Counted from the stretch's first letter, positions 1-7,740 are shown. The stretch: 7,830 bases of DNA from Gemmataceae bacterium (GCA_025056835.1 JANWVS010000075.1:1-7830), one strand, 5' to 3'. Notes: a model not told the origin generated them from the sequence alone. Program-made: numbers and translations.

Positions 1-722
1 TTCAACGTGCCGTGGCCTTCTTCGTAGATTTTCCGCAACGTTGTGCGATCGGTGATGATCTTGCCGCCGAGGGGGAAGTCCGGCCCTTTGAGCTTGTCGA
101 GCAACTGGGCCGTGGTCGCGTCCTTGTTGTCGATGAGGAAAATTGCGGCCCGAATGGTGTCGCCGAGGTTGTGCGGCGGAATGTTTGTGGCCATGCCGAC
201 AGCAATGCCGGCCGAACCGTTGACCAGGAGGTGGGGAAACTGGGCTGGTAAGACGACCGGCTCCTCGCGGCTGTTGTCGTAATTGGGCCGCAGGTCGACG
301 GTCCGTTGTTTCAATTCCGCCATCAGGTGGTCGGCAGCAGCGGTGAGCTTGGCCTCGGTGTAGCGATCGGCCGCCGGAGGATCCCCGTCAACCGAGCCGA
401 AGTTGCCGATTCCGTCGACCAACGGCAACCGCAGGACCCACGCTTGGGAAAGGCGCACCAACGCCTCGTACACCGCCAAGGTCCCATGCGGATGATAATT
501 GCCGGTGACGTCGCCGCAGATCTTCGCGCACTTGCGCGGTCGGCTGTCGGCAGTGAGGTGCAGGTCGTGGTACATGGTGTACAGGATGCGGCGCTGCACC
601 GGTTTGAGGCCGTCGCGCACGTCCGGCAGGGCACGCGCGGAGATAACCGAAAGGGCGTAGGTCAGATAGCGGCGGCGCGTTTCCTCGACGATCGACGCGG
701 GATGAATCATTTCATCGGGCAT
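1..722 (-). CDS. gyrA: DNA gyrase / topoisomerase IV subunit A, N-terminal part (cut by left edge)
   Basis: This is the breakage-reunion subunit of a type IIA topoisomerase, which works with a GyrB/ParE ATPase. The 240 visible residues cover the winged-helix (CAP-like) domain and the start of the tower. Landmarks are ARALPDVRDGLKPVQRR (29-45), the YHPHG helix segment (76-80), LVDGIGNFGSVDGD (101-114), the catalytic tyrosine Y121 in DRYTEAKL with R120 before it, and LVNGSAGIAVGMATNIPPHNLGD (166-188). The frame stays open to base 1, so about two thirds of the protein is missing. NFGSVDGD is more GyrA-like than the ParC pattern, but the C-terminal domain that would decide is absent, and planctomycetes may carry A-subunit paralogues. 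At the quinolone-contact positions it has T81, L82 and E86 where E. coli GyrA has D82, S83 and D87. Start choice: ATG at 722 lies 12 nt after GGAG; an in-frame ATG at 731 is only 3 nt from it. Confidence 0.95.
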   Translation of the reverse strand, partial: MPDEMIHPASIVEETRRRYLTYALSVISARALPDVRDGLKPVQRRILYTMYHDLHLTADSRPRKCAKICGDVTGNYHPHGTLAVYEALVRLSQAWVLRLPLVDGIGNFGSVDGDPPAADRYTEAKLTAAADHLMAELKQRTVDLRPNYDNSREEPVVLPAQFPHLLVNGSAGIAVGMATNIPPHNLGDTIRAAIFLIDNKDATTAQLLDKLKGPDFPLGGKIITDRTTLRKIYEEGHGTL

Positions 723-758
723 GGAATCCATTCTCTCCGCAAGCTTGATATTGATGCC

Positions 759-764
759 ATTATA
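759..764 (-). promoter_or_regulatory. Candidate -10 box for the topoisomerase A gene
   Basis: Read on the minus strand this is a perfect TATAAT, 36 bp before the chosen start codon, which would give a leader of about 25-30 nt. The hexamer 17 bp upstream (TGGCGG) is a poor -35, so only the -10 half is supported. Confidence 0.35.
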
Positions 765-1023
765 GACGGACGATTCGGCCGCCGCCACGCAGCAGCCCGC
801 AGAACGGGAGATGCTTGACGGCCTGGGCTGTTCGCTTGCGCCGGTAGTCCTTTGGCGTTGGTCGTAAACCGCTCCGCTGCGTTCGAAAAATAACGACTTG
901 CAGCACGATCAAACGGCTCTTCGCGGGGGCCGCGCGGTCGGCACAATCGCTGCCCACGGCGCCGCCTGCCAAGGAGGCCGCCGCGGAGTAGTGGTTTTGC
1001 TTTCACGCCGGTCAGGTTTCCGG

Positions 1024-1029
1024 TAGAAT
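1024..1029 (+). promoter_or_regulatory. Candidate -10 box directly before the pseudopilin gene
   Basis: TAGAAT matches TATAAT at five of six positions and ends 7 nt before the ATG at 1037. At this distance transcription would begin at or next to the start codon. The only purine-rich element, AGGCGG at 1030-1035, is one base from the ATG, too near to act as a normal ribosome binding site. No good -35 was found at 16-18 bp. Confidence 0.35.
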
Positions 1030-1036
1030 AGGCGGC

Positions 1037-2023
1037 ATGCGGGCGCGGCGCGGCTTTACGCTGATCGAGCTACTCGTGGTCATCGCCATCATCGCGATCT
1101 TGATCGGCTTGCTCCTGCCGGCGGTGCAAAAAGTACGGGCGGCCGTCGCGCGTGCCCAGTGCCTCAACCACCTGCGGCAAATCGGCCTCGCTTTGCACGG
1201 CTTTCACGATGCCGACCGTGGCTTCCCCTCCGCAGGCACGTACCACGCCGGCGCCGCCGGGGCCTGGTCGGTTCACACGCGCCTCCTGCCGCACCTCGAA
1301 CAGACAGCCCTCTACCAGCAGATCAACTTCCATGTTCCCTTTGTTGCGCAGCCCGCCGTCACACAGACCCGTGTTGCCGTCTTTCTCTGCCCCAGCGAGG
1401 TCAACGACCGGGCCAACGGCAATTTTTATCCGACCAGCTACGCGGCCAACTTCGGCACCTGGCTGATACTCGATCCGCGCACCGGCCAAACCGGCGACGG
1501 GGCCTTCATCGTCAACGGCCGCACGCGCATGGCCGACATGACCGACGGCACCAGCTCGACCCTGGCATTCACCGAGGTTCGGCCATTTCTGAACTTTTTC
1601 CTGGACAGCGGTCTACCGGGCGCGGCGAACGCATCTCCGCCTGGCAGCCCGGGCGTGATTCAACAATGGAAGGGAAAGTTTGCCGCAGGCGGCCACACCC
1701 AGTGGTGCAACCCGTCGGTGGTCCAGAGCGGGTTCACGACGACCTTTCCACCGAACACTTTCGTGCCTTACGACGAACCAATTTACAACGCCAACAACAC
1801 GATCGTCGGCTATCGCACGCACGACATGGAATACGTCTCCTTGCAAGAGGGAACGCCGGGGGCACCGACTTATGCCGCCGTCACCGCTCGCACTTGGCAT
1901 ACCGGCGTCATCAACGTGCTCTATCTCGACGGCAGTGCTCGCGGCGTCCTGCTCAATGTATCGTTGACCACCTGGCAGGCCCTGGGAACGCGGCGCGGCG
2001 GCGAATGGGTGGCCGACCATTGA
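1037..2023 (+). CDS. DUF1559 prepilin-type pseudopilin (H-X9-DG protein)
   Basis: This is a 328-residue exported protein of the planctomycete DUF1559 family. It begins [13 protein letters not shown]: a short basic leader, the predicted prepilin peptidase cut between G6 and F7, the conserved glutamate E11 at +5, and a hydrophobic helix to about residue 30 followed by LLPAVQKVR. The C-terminus has the family's H-X9-DG motif, with H288 and D298-G299 in [14 protein letters not shown]. The central part contains CPSE and the [12 protein letters not shown] segment typical of the family. The helix should assemble in or anchor to the inner membrane after processing, as in type II secretion or type IV pilus pseudopilins. 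The actual role of these proteins is not established, and genomes often carry dozens. It stands alone: the topoisomerase gene upstream is divergent and the next gene converges after a 22-bp gap. No normal ribosome binding site precedes the ATG. Confidence 0.95.
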   Translation: MRARRGFTLIELLVVIAIIAILIGLLLPAVQKVRAAVARAQCLNHLRQIGLALHGFHDADRGFPSAGTYHAGAAGAWSVHTRLLPHLEQTALYQQINFHVPFVAQPAVTQTRVAVFLCPSEVNDRANGNFYPTSYAANFGTWLILDPRTGQTGDGAFIVNGRTRMADMTDGTSSTLAFTEVRPFLNFFLDSGLPGAANASPPGSPGVIQQWKGKFAAGGHTQWCNPSVVQSGFTTTFPPNTFVPYDEPIYNANNTIVGYRTHDMEYVSLQEGTPGAPTYAAVTARTWHTGVINVLYLDGSARGVLLNVSLTTWQALGTRRGGEWVADH

Positions 2024-2045
2024 CCATCGGCTGTCGGAACGATCC

Positions 2046-3512
2046 TTAGCGAATTCGAACCTGGAACGTAATCAAGCCGCTTTCGCCGGGCCGCAACACA
2101 CCGGGAAATTCCCAGCGCAGCGTGCTCGAACCGGCCTCGTTGGGCTGGGCGGTGAAGGTCGCCTCGCGGTCGGTCTTTTGGCTGCCTTCGACGTAGTCGA
2201 ACCGCGGCGTCAGACTGTCGACCACGGCCACGTTGGTGATCGGGGCCGTACCTTGGTTGAAGTAACGAATCGAGAACGTGACGAGGTCGCCGACGTTGCA
2301 ACCCAGCTTGTCGGGCCACTTGATGATCTTGAGCGGCAGGTCAAGGGTTGGCGTGGTGGGCGGCGGGCAGCTGCCGTCGACGGTGCTGGTGTGCCGCAGC
2401 GTCGTCGTGGCGACCAGGCCGTTGATCATGCCGCGAATGGCCAGCCCGGAAGTGAATTCCGTGCCGCTGGGGCGTTGCCGGCTTGCGGCCGCCTCGACCC
2501 GCACCGGTTGGTTGTTCTCAACAATCGGCAAGCGCTGGGCGACGCCGGCGGTGCCGCTCTGGGACTGGGCGGTGCTGGGTCCTAGGGCCATGATCTGGTT
2601 AACCAGGCCCGTTTCGGTACGCAAGACGACGAACCGCGGCACGCACAGGGCGACTCGGTTGGAGGCTACGACGCGCGGGCGGCCGTGGGAATCGGTGTAT
2701 TCCGCCACGGTGTCGGAAGGGTCCACACCGCGAAGTTTTCCTGAGCCGTCGAAGCCGGCGCGGAGACCGCTGTCGCCGCCGTCGTAGAGATGGCTGAAAG
2801 CCGCCGGCGATGGTGTGCCGGCGCGCGGATCGCCGATGGTCACGCAGGTCCATGGAAACCACGGGGCTTGACGCGGCGGGCCGAGGACCTTGTCGCCGGG
2901 CAACAACAACGTGCCGGGCACGGCCGCGGCGGCTAACTCTTCCTGCGAGAAGGTCCGCTGCCCCAGCGTCACATAGGCTACGGCGGCTCCGCGGGCCTGG
3001 ATTTCGTGCTGCAACTCGCGTTGACCCGGCACGGCGACTTCGATCGGCCCTTCCGCGGGGGCTTGTCTGGCTTCGGCCGTCTCCGGATCTTCGAGAACGA
3101 TCACCTTTCTTATCAGTGCGCCTTTTTCGACCTTGGCGAAGTCATCTTTGTGGAAGACGATGGTGGCCGGGAAGTTGGCATTGCGAAGCTGATGGCTGAG
3201 CCAAAGGCTGCCGCGGACGTCGATGCTCGGGTAGAAGGTAGCGCCGGGAAAATCGGCGAGGTTATGCAGTGCGAAGCGGTAGCCGTAACCGGGACGAACG
3301 CCAATGACGCACGGGGCATCGAAGTCGACGCCGTCGCGGTCGCCGCGATACAGAGTGACTTTCATGCCCTTGGGACCGACGATGCGCAGGTACAGCAGCG
3401 GCGGCAAAGCGTGGGGCGGAGGCGGCAACTGGGCCACGACTCCAGCGGCCGCGGCCACCAGCAACATCGCCGCCAACAAGGTTCGCATCGTCGGAGCCAG
3501 AAACGACCGCAT
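2046..3512 (-). CDS. Secreted protein with a shared GP-GMK domain and a C-terminal DUF11-like domain
   Basis: This is a 488-residue exported protein of unknown function. Residues 1-28 form a signal peptide (MRSFLAPTMRTLLAAMLLVAAAAGVVAQ), followed by a Pro-rich linker. Residues 41-185 form a domain also found in the upstream neighbour: GPKGMK, HNLADFPG...YPS, FHKDDFAKVEKG, RKVIVLEDP and a closing RGAAVAYVTLG. Residues 215-300 contain LYDGGDSG, DTVAEY and SNRVALCVPRF. Residues 391-488 look like a DUF11 / conserved-repeat beta-sandwich: VGDLVTFSIRYFNQG, ITNVAVVDSLTPRFDYVEGS and LRPGESGLITFQV. Such domains usually sit in cell-surface or extracellular proteins. Start choice: ATG at 3512 is 8 nt after GGGGA. 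ATG at 3518 and TTG at 3527 are in frame but too close to that element, and ATG at 3488 has none. It follows the lipoprotein gene by about 105 bp on the same strand and is probably in its operon. The exact role is unknown. Confidence 0.85.
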   Translation of the reverse strand: MRSFLAPTMRTLLAAMLLVAAAAGVVAQLPPPPHALPPLLYLRIVGPKGMKVTLYRGDRDGVDFDAPCVIGVRPGYGYRFALHNLADFPGATFYPSIDVRGSLWLSHQLRNANFPATIVFHKDDFAKVEKGALIRKVIVLEDPETAEARQAPAEGPIEVAVPGQRELQHEIQARGAAVAYVTLGQRTFSQEELAAAAVPGTLLLPGDKVLGPPRQAPWFPWTCVTIGDPRAGTPSPAAFSHLYDGGDSGLRAGFDGSGKLRGVDPSDTVAEYTDSHGRPRVVASNRVALCVPRFVVLRTETGLVNQIMALGPSTAQSQSGTAGVAQRLPIVENNQPVRVEAAASRQRPSGTEFTSGLAIRGMINGLVATTTLRHTSTVDGSCPPPTTPTLDLPLKIIKWPDKLGCNVGDLVTFSIRYFNQGTAPITNVAVVDSLTPRFDYVEGSQKTDREATFTAQPNEAGSSTLRWEFPGVLRPGESGLITFQVRIR

Positions 3513-3599
3513 GAGCATCGTCCCCAAAATGGCGCGGGCGGCTGTGGCTGCCTCAGCCGCCGGTGCCGGGATAATCGGATTCGCGAAACTGCCAAGGCG

Positions 3600-3624
3600 G
3601 CGCTCGGCCGCGCGGCCCTAGCGC
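3600..3624 (-). repeat. Inverted repeat / hairpin across the stop codon of the lipoprotein gene
   Basis: GCGCT (3600-3604) pairs with AGCGC (3620-3624) around a perfect 12-bp palindrome, GGCCGCGCGGCC (3606-3617). On the minus strand this folds as a 5-bp outer stem, a small internal loop, and a 4-bp GGCC stem with a GCGC tetraloop. It includes the TAG stop codon of the upstream gene and is not followed by a T-run, so it is not a standard intrinsic terminator. It may be an intercistronic RNA structure or a chance product of high GC. Confidence 0.4.
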
Positions 3625-5591
3625 GTGCTCGGTACGTCCGGCGGCAGCGGCGGCAGGGGGACCGGATCGCTTGCCGGAGTGGCCGGCCTCGGCACAATCG
3701 TGTCCGGGAGCGGCGGGACGCCCGGTGTCAGCAGCGGATTATCCGCCAAGCTGGAAGGCGAGGGGGCAACCCGTCCGGGCGGGGTTTTGCCATCGCCCAC
3801 GACCGGTGTGCTCGCCTTGTTCGCCTGCGGCGCCGCGGCATCGCTGGGCCCTTTTTTGGATTGCGGCGATGGGGGCGCGAGTTTTTCGGGCGCGTCTCCC
3901 AACGATCCCGACTTGTCGACGCCAGGCGCGGACGGCAATGTCGGCACCGGCGGCGGTAATTGCTCCGGGGCGGACGGCGTGCCGATCTCGTTGGCTTTCT
4001 TCGCAGAGTTCGAACCAGTTGGCGTGGCCGGGACCATGTTGTTCGTCGCCGGCGGGTTGGGCGGCGGTACCGGCGGCAGCGGCGCCAAGTCGACCTTGTT
4101 CGCCGTTCCCGGCAAAGACCCAGGCGGCGTCGGTACGGCGGTGGGCGCTTCAGTCGTCGCGGACGGCAACGGCGGAGGTGGGACAACCGGCACCGGTACG
4201 TCTCCCTTGGTCGCGGCCCCAACGGGCGGCACCGGCGGCGCGACCGGCGTGAGCGGCGTTTCGCTTTGGTTGGGCAGCGGCGGAAGCGGGGCAGCCGGCA
4301 GCGGTGCGACGTTGCCCGTTGTGCCCGAGAGTACACTCGGATTCGATCCAGGCGGCACAGGGCTAGGTACGAGTCCCGGCGGCAAACCGGTGGCTGCGGC
4401 TGGCGGCATCGGCGGCGGGACCGTGGATCGTGCGTGCCCCGGACCGGCCGCGCCCGGCGATACGCTGCCGTGGCCCGGCAAATAGCCCGGGTAGGGGGCC
4501 ATGAACTTCGGCGACGGCATGCTTGGCGTCAAGGTCGGCGCGGCTGCCGGCGCGTGCGGCCCCGCGGCGTTGAGCGGCGGCGTGTTGGGTGCCTCTTGAT
4601 CGACGTTGCCCATGCGAACGATGGCCAGGATACTGCCGCGGCGCAGGGCTTCTTGAATCGGGTCCGCCCCCGGCTCAAGTCGCGTTGAGATAATCTCGTC
4701 GGTGCCGGCGCCCGCCGCGTCTTGGAATTGCGGATCAGGCAGGTAGATGACCTTGGTGACGAAATTTCCCTCGGCGACTTGCTTGAAGTCTTCGGCCGTG
4801 AAAGTGATCGGGACGGCGCTATGGGCAAGGAAGGCTTCGGTCTTGGGATTGCAGGGGACGACTTCCAGGGTGGGATAACGTTCGATTCCAGGCAGGTCTT
4901 TGATGTTCGAGAGCTTCAAGCGATAGACGGCGCCTTGCGGGAAGTTATAGCGGGCAGGAGCTTCGAGCGGCGTGGAGGAGAAAGCGGGTTTGCCGTCTGG
5001 ACCTTGGGTGTACCAGGAGATTTTCATGCCGGTGGGACCAGCGAAGCGGATCTGGGTGCGCTGGCCGGTGAAGCGGACGGGACCGCCGTGGGCAGCCTGC
5101 GGCGCGTACTGAGCGGGCTGAACGTTGCCATGGGCCGGTACACCGGTCGGCAGGTGGGCGTGGACCACGCCGCCGCCGTCGGGGGTAAAACCGATGGGTG
5201 CCACGGAACCAGCGACGGGAACACCCGGAGCGAAGGGGACGCCTGGCGGGGTCAACACGCCGCCGGCAGGGATGGGCGTCGGCGGGGCGTTGCCGCCGGG
5301 AACGCCGCCCAAGGCTGGAGCATTGCCGCCGCGATGAATTTGAACCATGTCGAGCGGTACGCTGTTGGCCATCATGCGCTGGGCCAGGTACGCGTTCGGC
5401 GGCGGGGCGACGTGGTACGGCGCGGCCATCGGGATGCCTTGTCCATGAGCGCCTACAACACCGGGGACCATCGGCGGGCCTTTGTGAGCACCCCACGAGC
5501 CGGCGCAACCCGGTCCATGTTGGCCTTGTTCCATCGTCATGCACCCGCCCATGGCAGCGGTGATCAGCAGCGCGCAGGCTTTTCGCCTCAT
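3618..5591 (-). CDS. Pro-rich exported lipoprotein with a GP-GMK domain
   Basis: This is a 657-residue predicted lipoprotein of unknown function. The N-terminus MRRKACALLITAAMGGC ends in a lipobox-like AMGGC, so C17 would be lipidated; the +2 residue is Met, so nothing suggests inner-membrane retention. Residues 18-175 are rich in Gly, Pro and Ala. Residues 179-331 form a compact domain: RFAGPTGMKISWY, YRLKLSNIKDLPGIERYPTLEV, FLAHSAVPITFTAEDF, GNFVTKVIYLPDPQ and RRGSILAIVRMG. It matches residues 41-185 of the downstream protein. Residues 340-657 are a low-complexity, extremely Pro-rich tail containing PLPPLP at both 435-440 and 645-650. The tail may span the periplasm or bind partners; that is inference. 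GGGAGA at 5599-5604 sits 7 nt before the ATG and supports this start. The gene is divergent from the exported protein at 5689. The long Gly-rich open frame on the opposite strand follows from the proline codons. Confidence 0.85.
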   Translation of the reverse strand: MRRKACALLITAAMGGCMTMEQGQHGPGCAGSWGAHKGPPMVPGVVGAHGQGIPMAAPYHVAPPPNAYLAQRMMANSVPLDMVQIHRGGNAPALGGVPGGNAPPTPIPAGGVLTPPGVPFAPGVPVAGSVAPIGFTPDGGGVVHAHLPTGVPAHGNVQPAQYAPQAAHGGPVRFTGQRTQIRFAGPTGMKISWYTQGPDGKPAFSSTPLEAPARYNFPQGAVYRLKLSNIKDLPGIERYPTLEVVPCNPKTEAFLAHSAVPITFTAEDFKQVAEGNFVTKVIYLPDPQFQDAAGAGTDEIISTRLEPGADPIQEALRRGSILAIVRMGNVDQEAPNTPPLNAAGPHAPAAAPTLTPSMPSPKFMAPYPGYLPGHGSVSPGAAGPGHARSTVPPPMPPAAATGLPPGLVPSPVPPGSNPSVLSGTTGNVAPLPAAPLPPLPNQSETPLTPVAPPVPPVGAATKGDVPVPVVPPPPLPSATTEAPTAVPTPPGSLPGTANKVDLAPLPPVPPPNPPATNNMVPATPTGSNSAKKANEIGTPSAPEQLPPPVPTLPSAPGVDKSGSLGDAPEKLAPPSPQSKKGPSDAAAPQANKASTPVVGDGKTPPGRVAPSPSSLADNPLLTPGVPPLPDTIVPRPATPASDPVPLPPLPPDVPSTR

Positions 5592-5688
5592 GGCACGATC
5601 TCCCTTTCGGCTTTCTCCAGTAGTCGCCTGTCGCTATACTTCGGCTGGCCCAAAGGTTGAACTTTCGTCAAAGTCGGAAAAGTTTGCC
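5592..5688. promoter_or_regulatory. Divergent promoter region, 97 bp
   Basis: This short gap must start transcription both ways. On the plus strand TATACT (5635-5640) matches the -10 consensus at five of six positions, with a weak -35 upstream. On the minus strand TATAGC (5633-5638) lies 17 bp after TTCAAC (5656-5661), a partial -35. The two -10 candidates overlap, so polymerase could probably load in only one direction at a time. Ribosome binding sites are GGGAGA (5599-5604, minus) and the weaker GGAAAAG (5676-5682, plus). Confidence 0.4.
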
Positions 5689-6597
5689 ATGCTGATACGA
5701 ATTTTTCTGACGACCGTTTCGCTGGTTTCTCTCATTTGCGTTAGTGCCGGTGCCTGGACGCGCCAACCAACCGCTTCTTCCCAGCCGACGCCGCTTGCCG
5801 CGCACTCCCTTCCTTCCTCGGTATCTACAGGCACTCTGCCAGCGCAGACGACCGGACTCGACGGCAGCCGCGACCGCCGCCCACCGGCGACACTGGGGGG
5901 GCCGTTGGAGTCGAGCTGGCCGGAAGACGACGGCAGCCGGCTCCTCGATTCGTTGCTGTTGGAGATGGCCAAAGTGCGCTGGCTCCGCCTTACGGTCGCC
6001 CAGCAATCCCATGGCGGCGGCTTTCGCTCTTGGTCGAAAGTGACGTTGGGACCGAACGATTGCGCCCGCGCAGAAACGGTGATCCACGCCGATGGCACGA
6101 CCACGCACCTCTTGGCCGTATGCGATGGTCGTTCGTTGGCGGAAGTCACACGCCGGGATGGTGGCCCAGAAAAAGTGGCGACGTTTCGCCTGCCCCAAGC
6201 AGGTCCCAACGGCGCCCGCGGCCAGTTCCTGCGCAAGTTTGGCTGCGTCGGCCCGGCGGCGATCGTGGCCGAATTGCGAGCCGTGGTCCCGCGCTGGCAG
6301 GTCGATACCGTTCGACTCGACGGAAAGGAAACGCTTCGTCTCGAAGGTCGTGTCGATACCACGCATCCGCGCGTTGCAGGGCGCTGGGGCGGTGCGGCCA
6401 TGACGTGCCGGCTCTTTGTCGATGCCCAATCGCATTGGCCGGTGCGCCTGGAATGGTGGCGTGGTCAGCCGGCCGCCATGGGCCGATTGGAGTTGGTCAT
6501 TGAATACCGCGACGTGGTCGTCGACCAACCCTTGACGCACGAGCAATGCGTCCGCGCCTTTTCCTATGATCCCGATTTCGCCGACAACAACCCGTAG
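5689..6597 (+). CDS. Exported protein, possible LolA-like fold
   Basis: This is a 302-residue predicted secreted protein. Residues 1-22 form a signal peptide ([22 protein letters not shown]). Residues 23-80 are a Ser/Thr/Pro-rich linker. The folded part runs from about 84 to 300: an initial helix [17 protein letters not shown], then alternating strands including [24 protein letters not shown] and [18 protein letters not shown], ending [29 protein letters not shown]. The order (helix, DG-type strands, 'VDA.S.WP.RLE', then 'YRD...DQPL...FSYDPD') resembles planctomycete proteins of the LolA/LppX-like superfamily, which bind lipids or lipoproteins in the periplasm. That is a pattern impression, not a proven match. 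The frame is open upstream to 5539, but the ATG at 5689 is the only start that gives a signal peptide at the N-terminus, and it has GGAAAAG 6 nt before it. It is divergent from the lipoprotein operon, and its last 34 bp overlap the end of dapA. Confidence 0.8.
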   Translation: MLIRIFLTTVSLVSLICVSAGAWTRQPTASSQPTPLAAHSLPSSVSTGTLPAQTTGLDGSRDRRPPATLGGPLESSWPEDDGSRLLDSLLLEMAKVRWLRLTVAQQSHGGGFRSWSKVTLGPNDCARAETVIHADGTTTHLLAVCDGRSLAEVTRRDGGPEKVATFRLPQAGPNGARGQFLRKFGCVGPAAIVAELRAVVPRWQVDTVRLDGKETLRLEGRVDTTHPRVAGRWGGAAMTCRLFVDAQSHWPVRLEWWRGQPAAMGRLELVIEYRDVVVDQPLTHEQCVRAFSYDPDFADNNP

Positions 6598-7469
6598 TCC
6601 TGAAGGGTGCGGCGGAGTTTTTCTTCGCCGGCAGCATCCATCGGACACAGGGGCAGACGCAGCTCACCGCGGTCGCGGCCCAACATCCGCATGGCCGTCT
6701 TGATCGGAATGGGGTTCGTCGCCGCGCCGAGCAGGTCGCGACACAAAGGGAACAGCTTTCGATGCCACGCAATGGCCTCGGCGATGTTGCCGGCCTCAAA
6801 ACTCGTCAACAAGGCTTTCATGTCGCGCGGTACGATGTTGCCGACGACTGAAATCACTCCCCGGCCGCCGATGCTCAAGAGCGGCAAGGTGAGGCTGTCA
6901 TCGCCCGAAAGGATCGTCAGGTCGCACAGCGCCATGATCGACGAGGCCTGGTCCATCGACCCGGTGGCTTCCTTCACGCCCACGATATTGCGCCACTGCG
7001 CGAGGCGAGCAATTGTCTCCGGCAAGATGTTCGAGCCGGTGCGGCCGGGAATGTTGTAAAGGACAATCGGCAGGTCCACGGCTTCGGCGACCGTTGCGAA
7101 GTGGCGGACGTAGCCTTCTTGCGTCGGCTTGTTGTAATATGGGCCGACCATCAACGCGCCATCAGCGCCGGCGCGCTGGGCAAATCGTGTCAGTCGCAGA
7201 GCCTCGCGGGTGCTGTTGGAGCCGGTCCCGGGCATGACCTTGATCCGGCCGCGCGCACGCTCGACGACGGCGGCAATGACGCGCTCGTGCTCGTCGTGGT
7301 CGAGCGTCGGCGACTCACCGGTTGTGCCGACCGGTGCCAGACAATCAGTTCCTTGCTCGACGTGCCAGTCGACCAGCTGCGCGAGAGCGTCGAAATCGAC
7401 TTCGCCGTTTCGAAAGGGAGTGATGAGGGCTACGGTCAGTCCCGCAAATTGTTCGCCTCGGGTCGCCAT
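6564..7469 (-). CDS. dapA: 4-hydroxy-tetrahydrodipicolinate synthase
   Basis: This cytoplasmic enzyme condenses pyruvate with aspartate semialdehyde to 4-hydroxy-tetrahydrodipicolinate, the first committed step to diaminopimelate and lysine. It has 301 residues, the usual length for this TIM-barrel family. All catalytic residues align with E. coli DapA at a constant +5 offset: T49/T50 in GTTGES, Y112 in YYNKP, Y138 and R143 in YNIPGRTG, and Schiff-base lysine K166 in [20 protein letters not shown] (201-212) is also typical. The residues forming the lysine feedback site in E. coli are largely kept (S53, H58, H61, N85, E89, Y111; P54 replaces Ala), so lysine inhibition is plausible. GAGG at 7477-7480 lies 7 nt before the ATG. 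It is a lone gene here, with no other dap or lys gene in view. Its 3' end overlaps the convergent neighbour by 34 bp. Confidence 0.97.
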   Translation of the reverse strand: MATRGEQFAGLTVALITPFRNGEVDFDALAQLVDWHVEQGTDCLAPVGTTGESPTLDHDEHERVIAAVVERARGRIKVMPGTGSNSTREALRLTRFAQRAGADGALMVGPYYNKPTQEGYVRHFATVAEAVDLPIVLYNIPGRTGSNILPETIARLAQWRNIVGVKEATGSMDQASSIMALCDLTILSGDDSLTLPLLSIGGRGVISVVGNIVPRDMKALLTSFEAGNIAEAIAWHRKLFPLCRDLLGAATNPIPIKTAMRMLGRDRGELRLPLCPMDAAGEEKLRRTLQDYGLLSAKSGS

Positions 7470-7706
7470 GGAATGGCCTCGTGCAACAGGTGTGTGCCGA
7501 CGCTTCGTCGCTTAACCATGCCTGACAATTTCGCGATGTCTTCGTGACGTGGCGCCGCGGATGGCCGAGCCGCAACTCGCTTACGAAACCCCGCCCGCGG
7601 AGCTTCGGCCGCTAGTTCGACCTCGTGATGCCACCAAGGAAGCTTAACGAGAACGGCCCTCTTGGACCAGAGAGGAGATTGACCTCGCGATTTCGTTTAA
7701 TTCTGC

Positions 7707-7735
7707 TTGACAGTTCCTGCCGAAGCCCTTAGTGT
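7707..7735 (+). promoter_or_regulatory. Sigma70-like promoter facing the right edge
   Basis: A perfect TTGACA (7707-7712) is followed after exactly 17 bp by TAGTGT (7730-7735), which keeps the key T-A-...-T positions of the -10 box. It lies in a local AT-rich pocket. It would start transcription near 7742, heading out of the window, probably for a gene that begins at or beyond the edge. Confidence 0.45.
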
Positions 7736-7740
7736 TGAAA

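Larger units (their letters stand above)
732..1036. other. Intergenic region between divergent topoisomerase and pseudopilin genes
   Basis: This gap lies between two genes read outward. It holds the candidate -10 boxes at 759-764 (minus) and 1024-1029 (plus). An Arg-rich minus-strand frame (707-1006) crosses it and overlaps the topoisomerase start, but has no recognisable domain and is not called. No convincing RNA gene or strong hairpin was seen in the rest. Confidence 0.6.

Noticed and set aside
306..818. Plus-strand open frame of 170 residues
   Set aside because: It lies antisense to the topoisomerase gene, whose protein motifs are unambiguous.
707..1006. Minus-strand open frame of 99 residues in the gap
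   Set aside because: It is Arg-rich, overlaps the start of the topoisomerase gene in another frame and shows no family motif.
2011..2037. Possible terminator hairpin between the convergent genes
   Set aside because: Only 5-6 bp stems with competing pairings and no T-run; too weak to call.
3513..3527. TTG start at 3527 for the DUF11-like protein
   Set aside because: The only purine-rich ribosome binding element (GGGGA) lies inside this extension and is well placed for the ATG at 3512.
3625..4485. Long Gly-rich plus-strand open frame (286 residues)
   Set aside because: It is the reverse complement of the Pro-rich tail: CCN codons read as GGN on the other strand. It has no domain or ribosome binding site.
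5539..5688. Upstream extension of the 5689 gene to an earlier ATG
   Set aside because: It would overlap the start of the divergent lipoprotein gene and bury the signal peptide 50 residues inside the protein.
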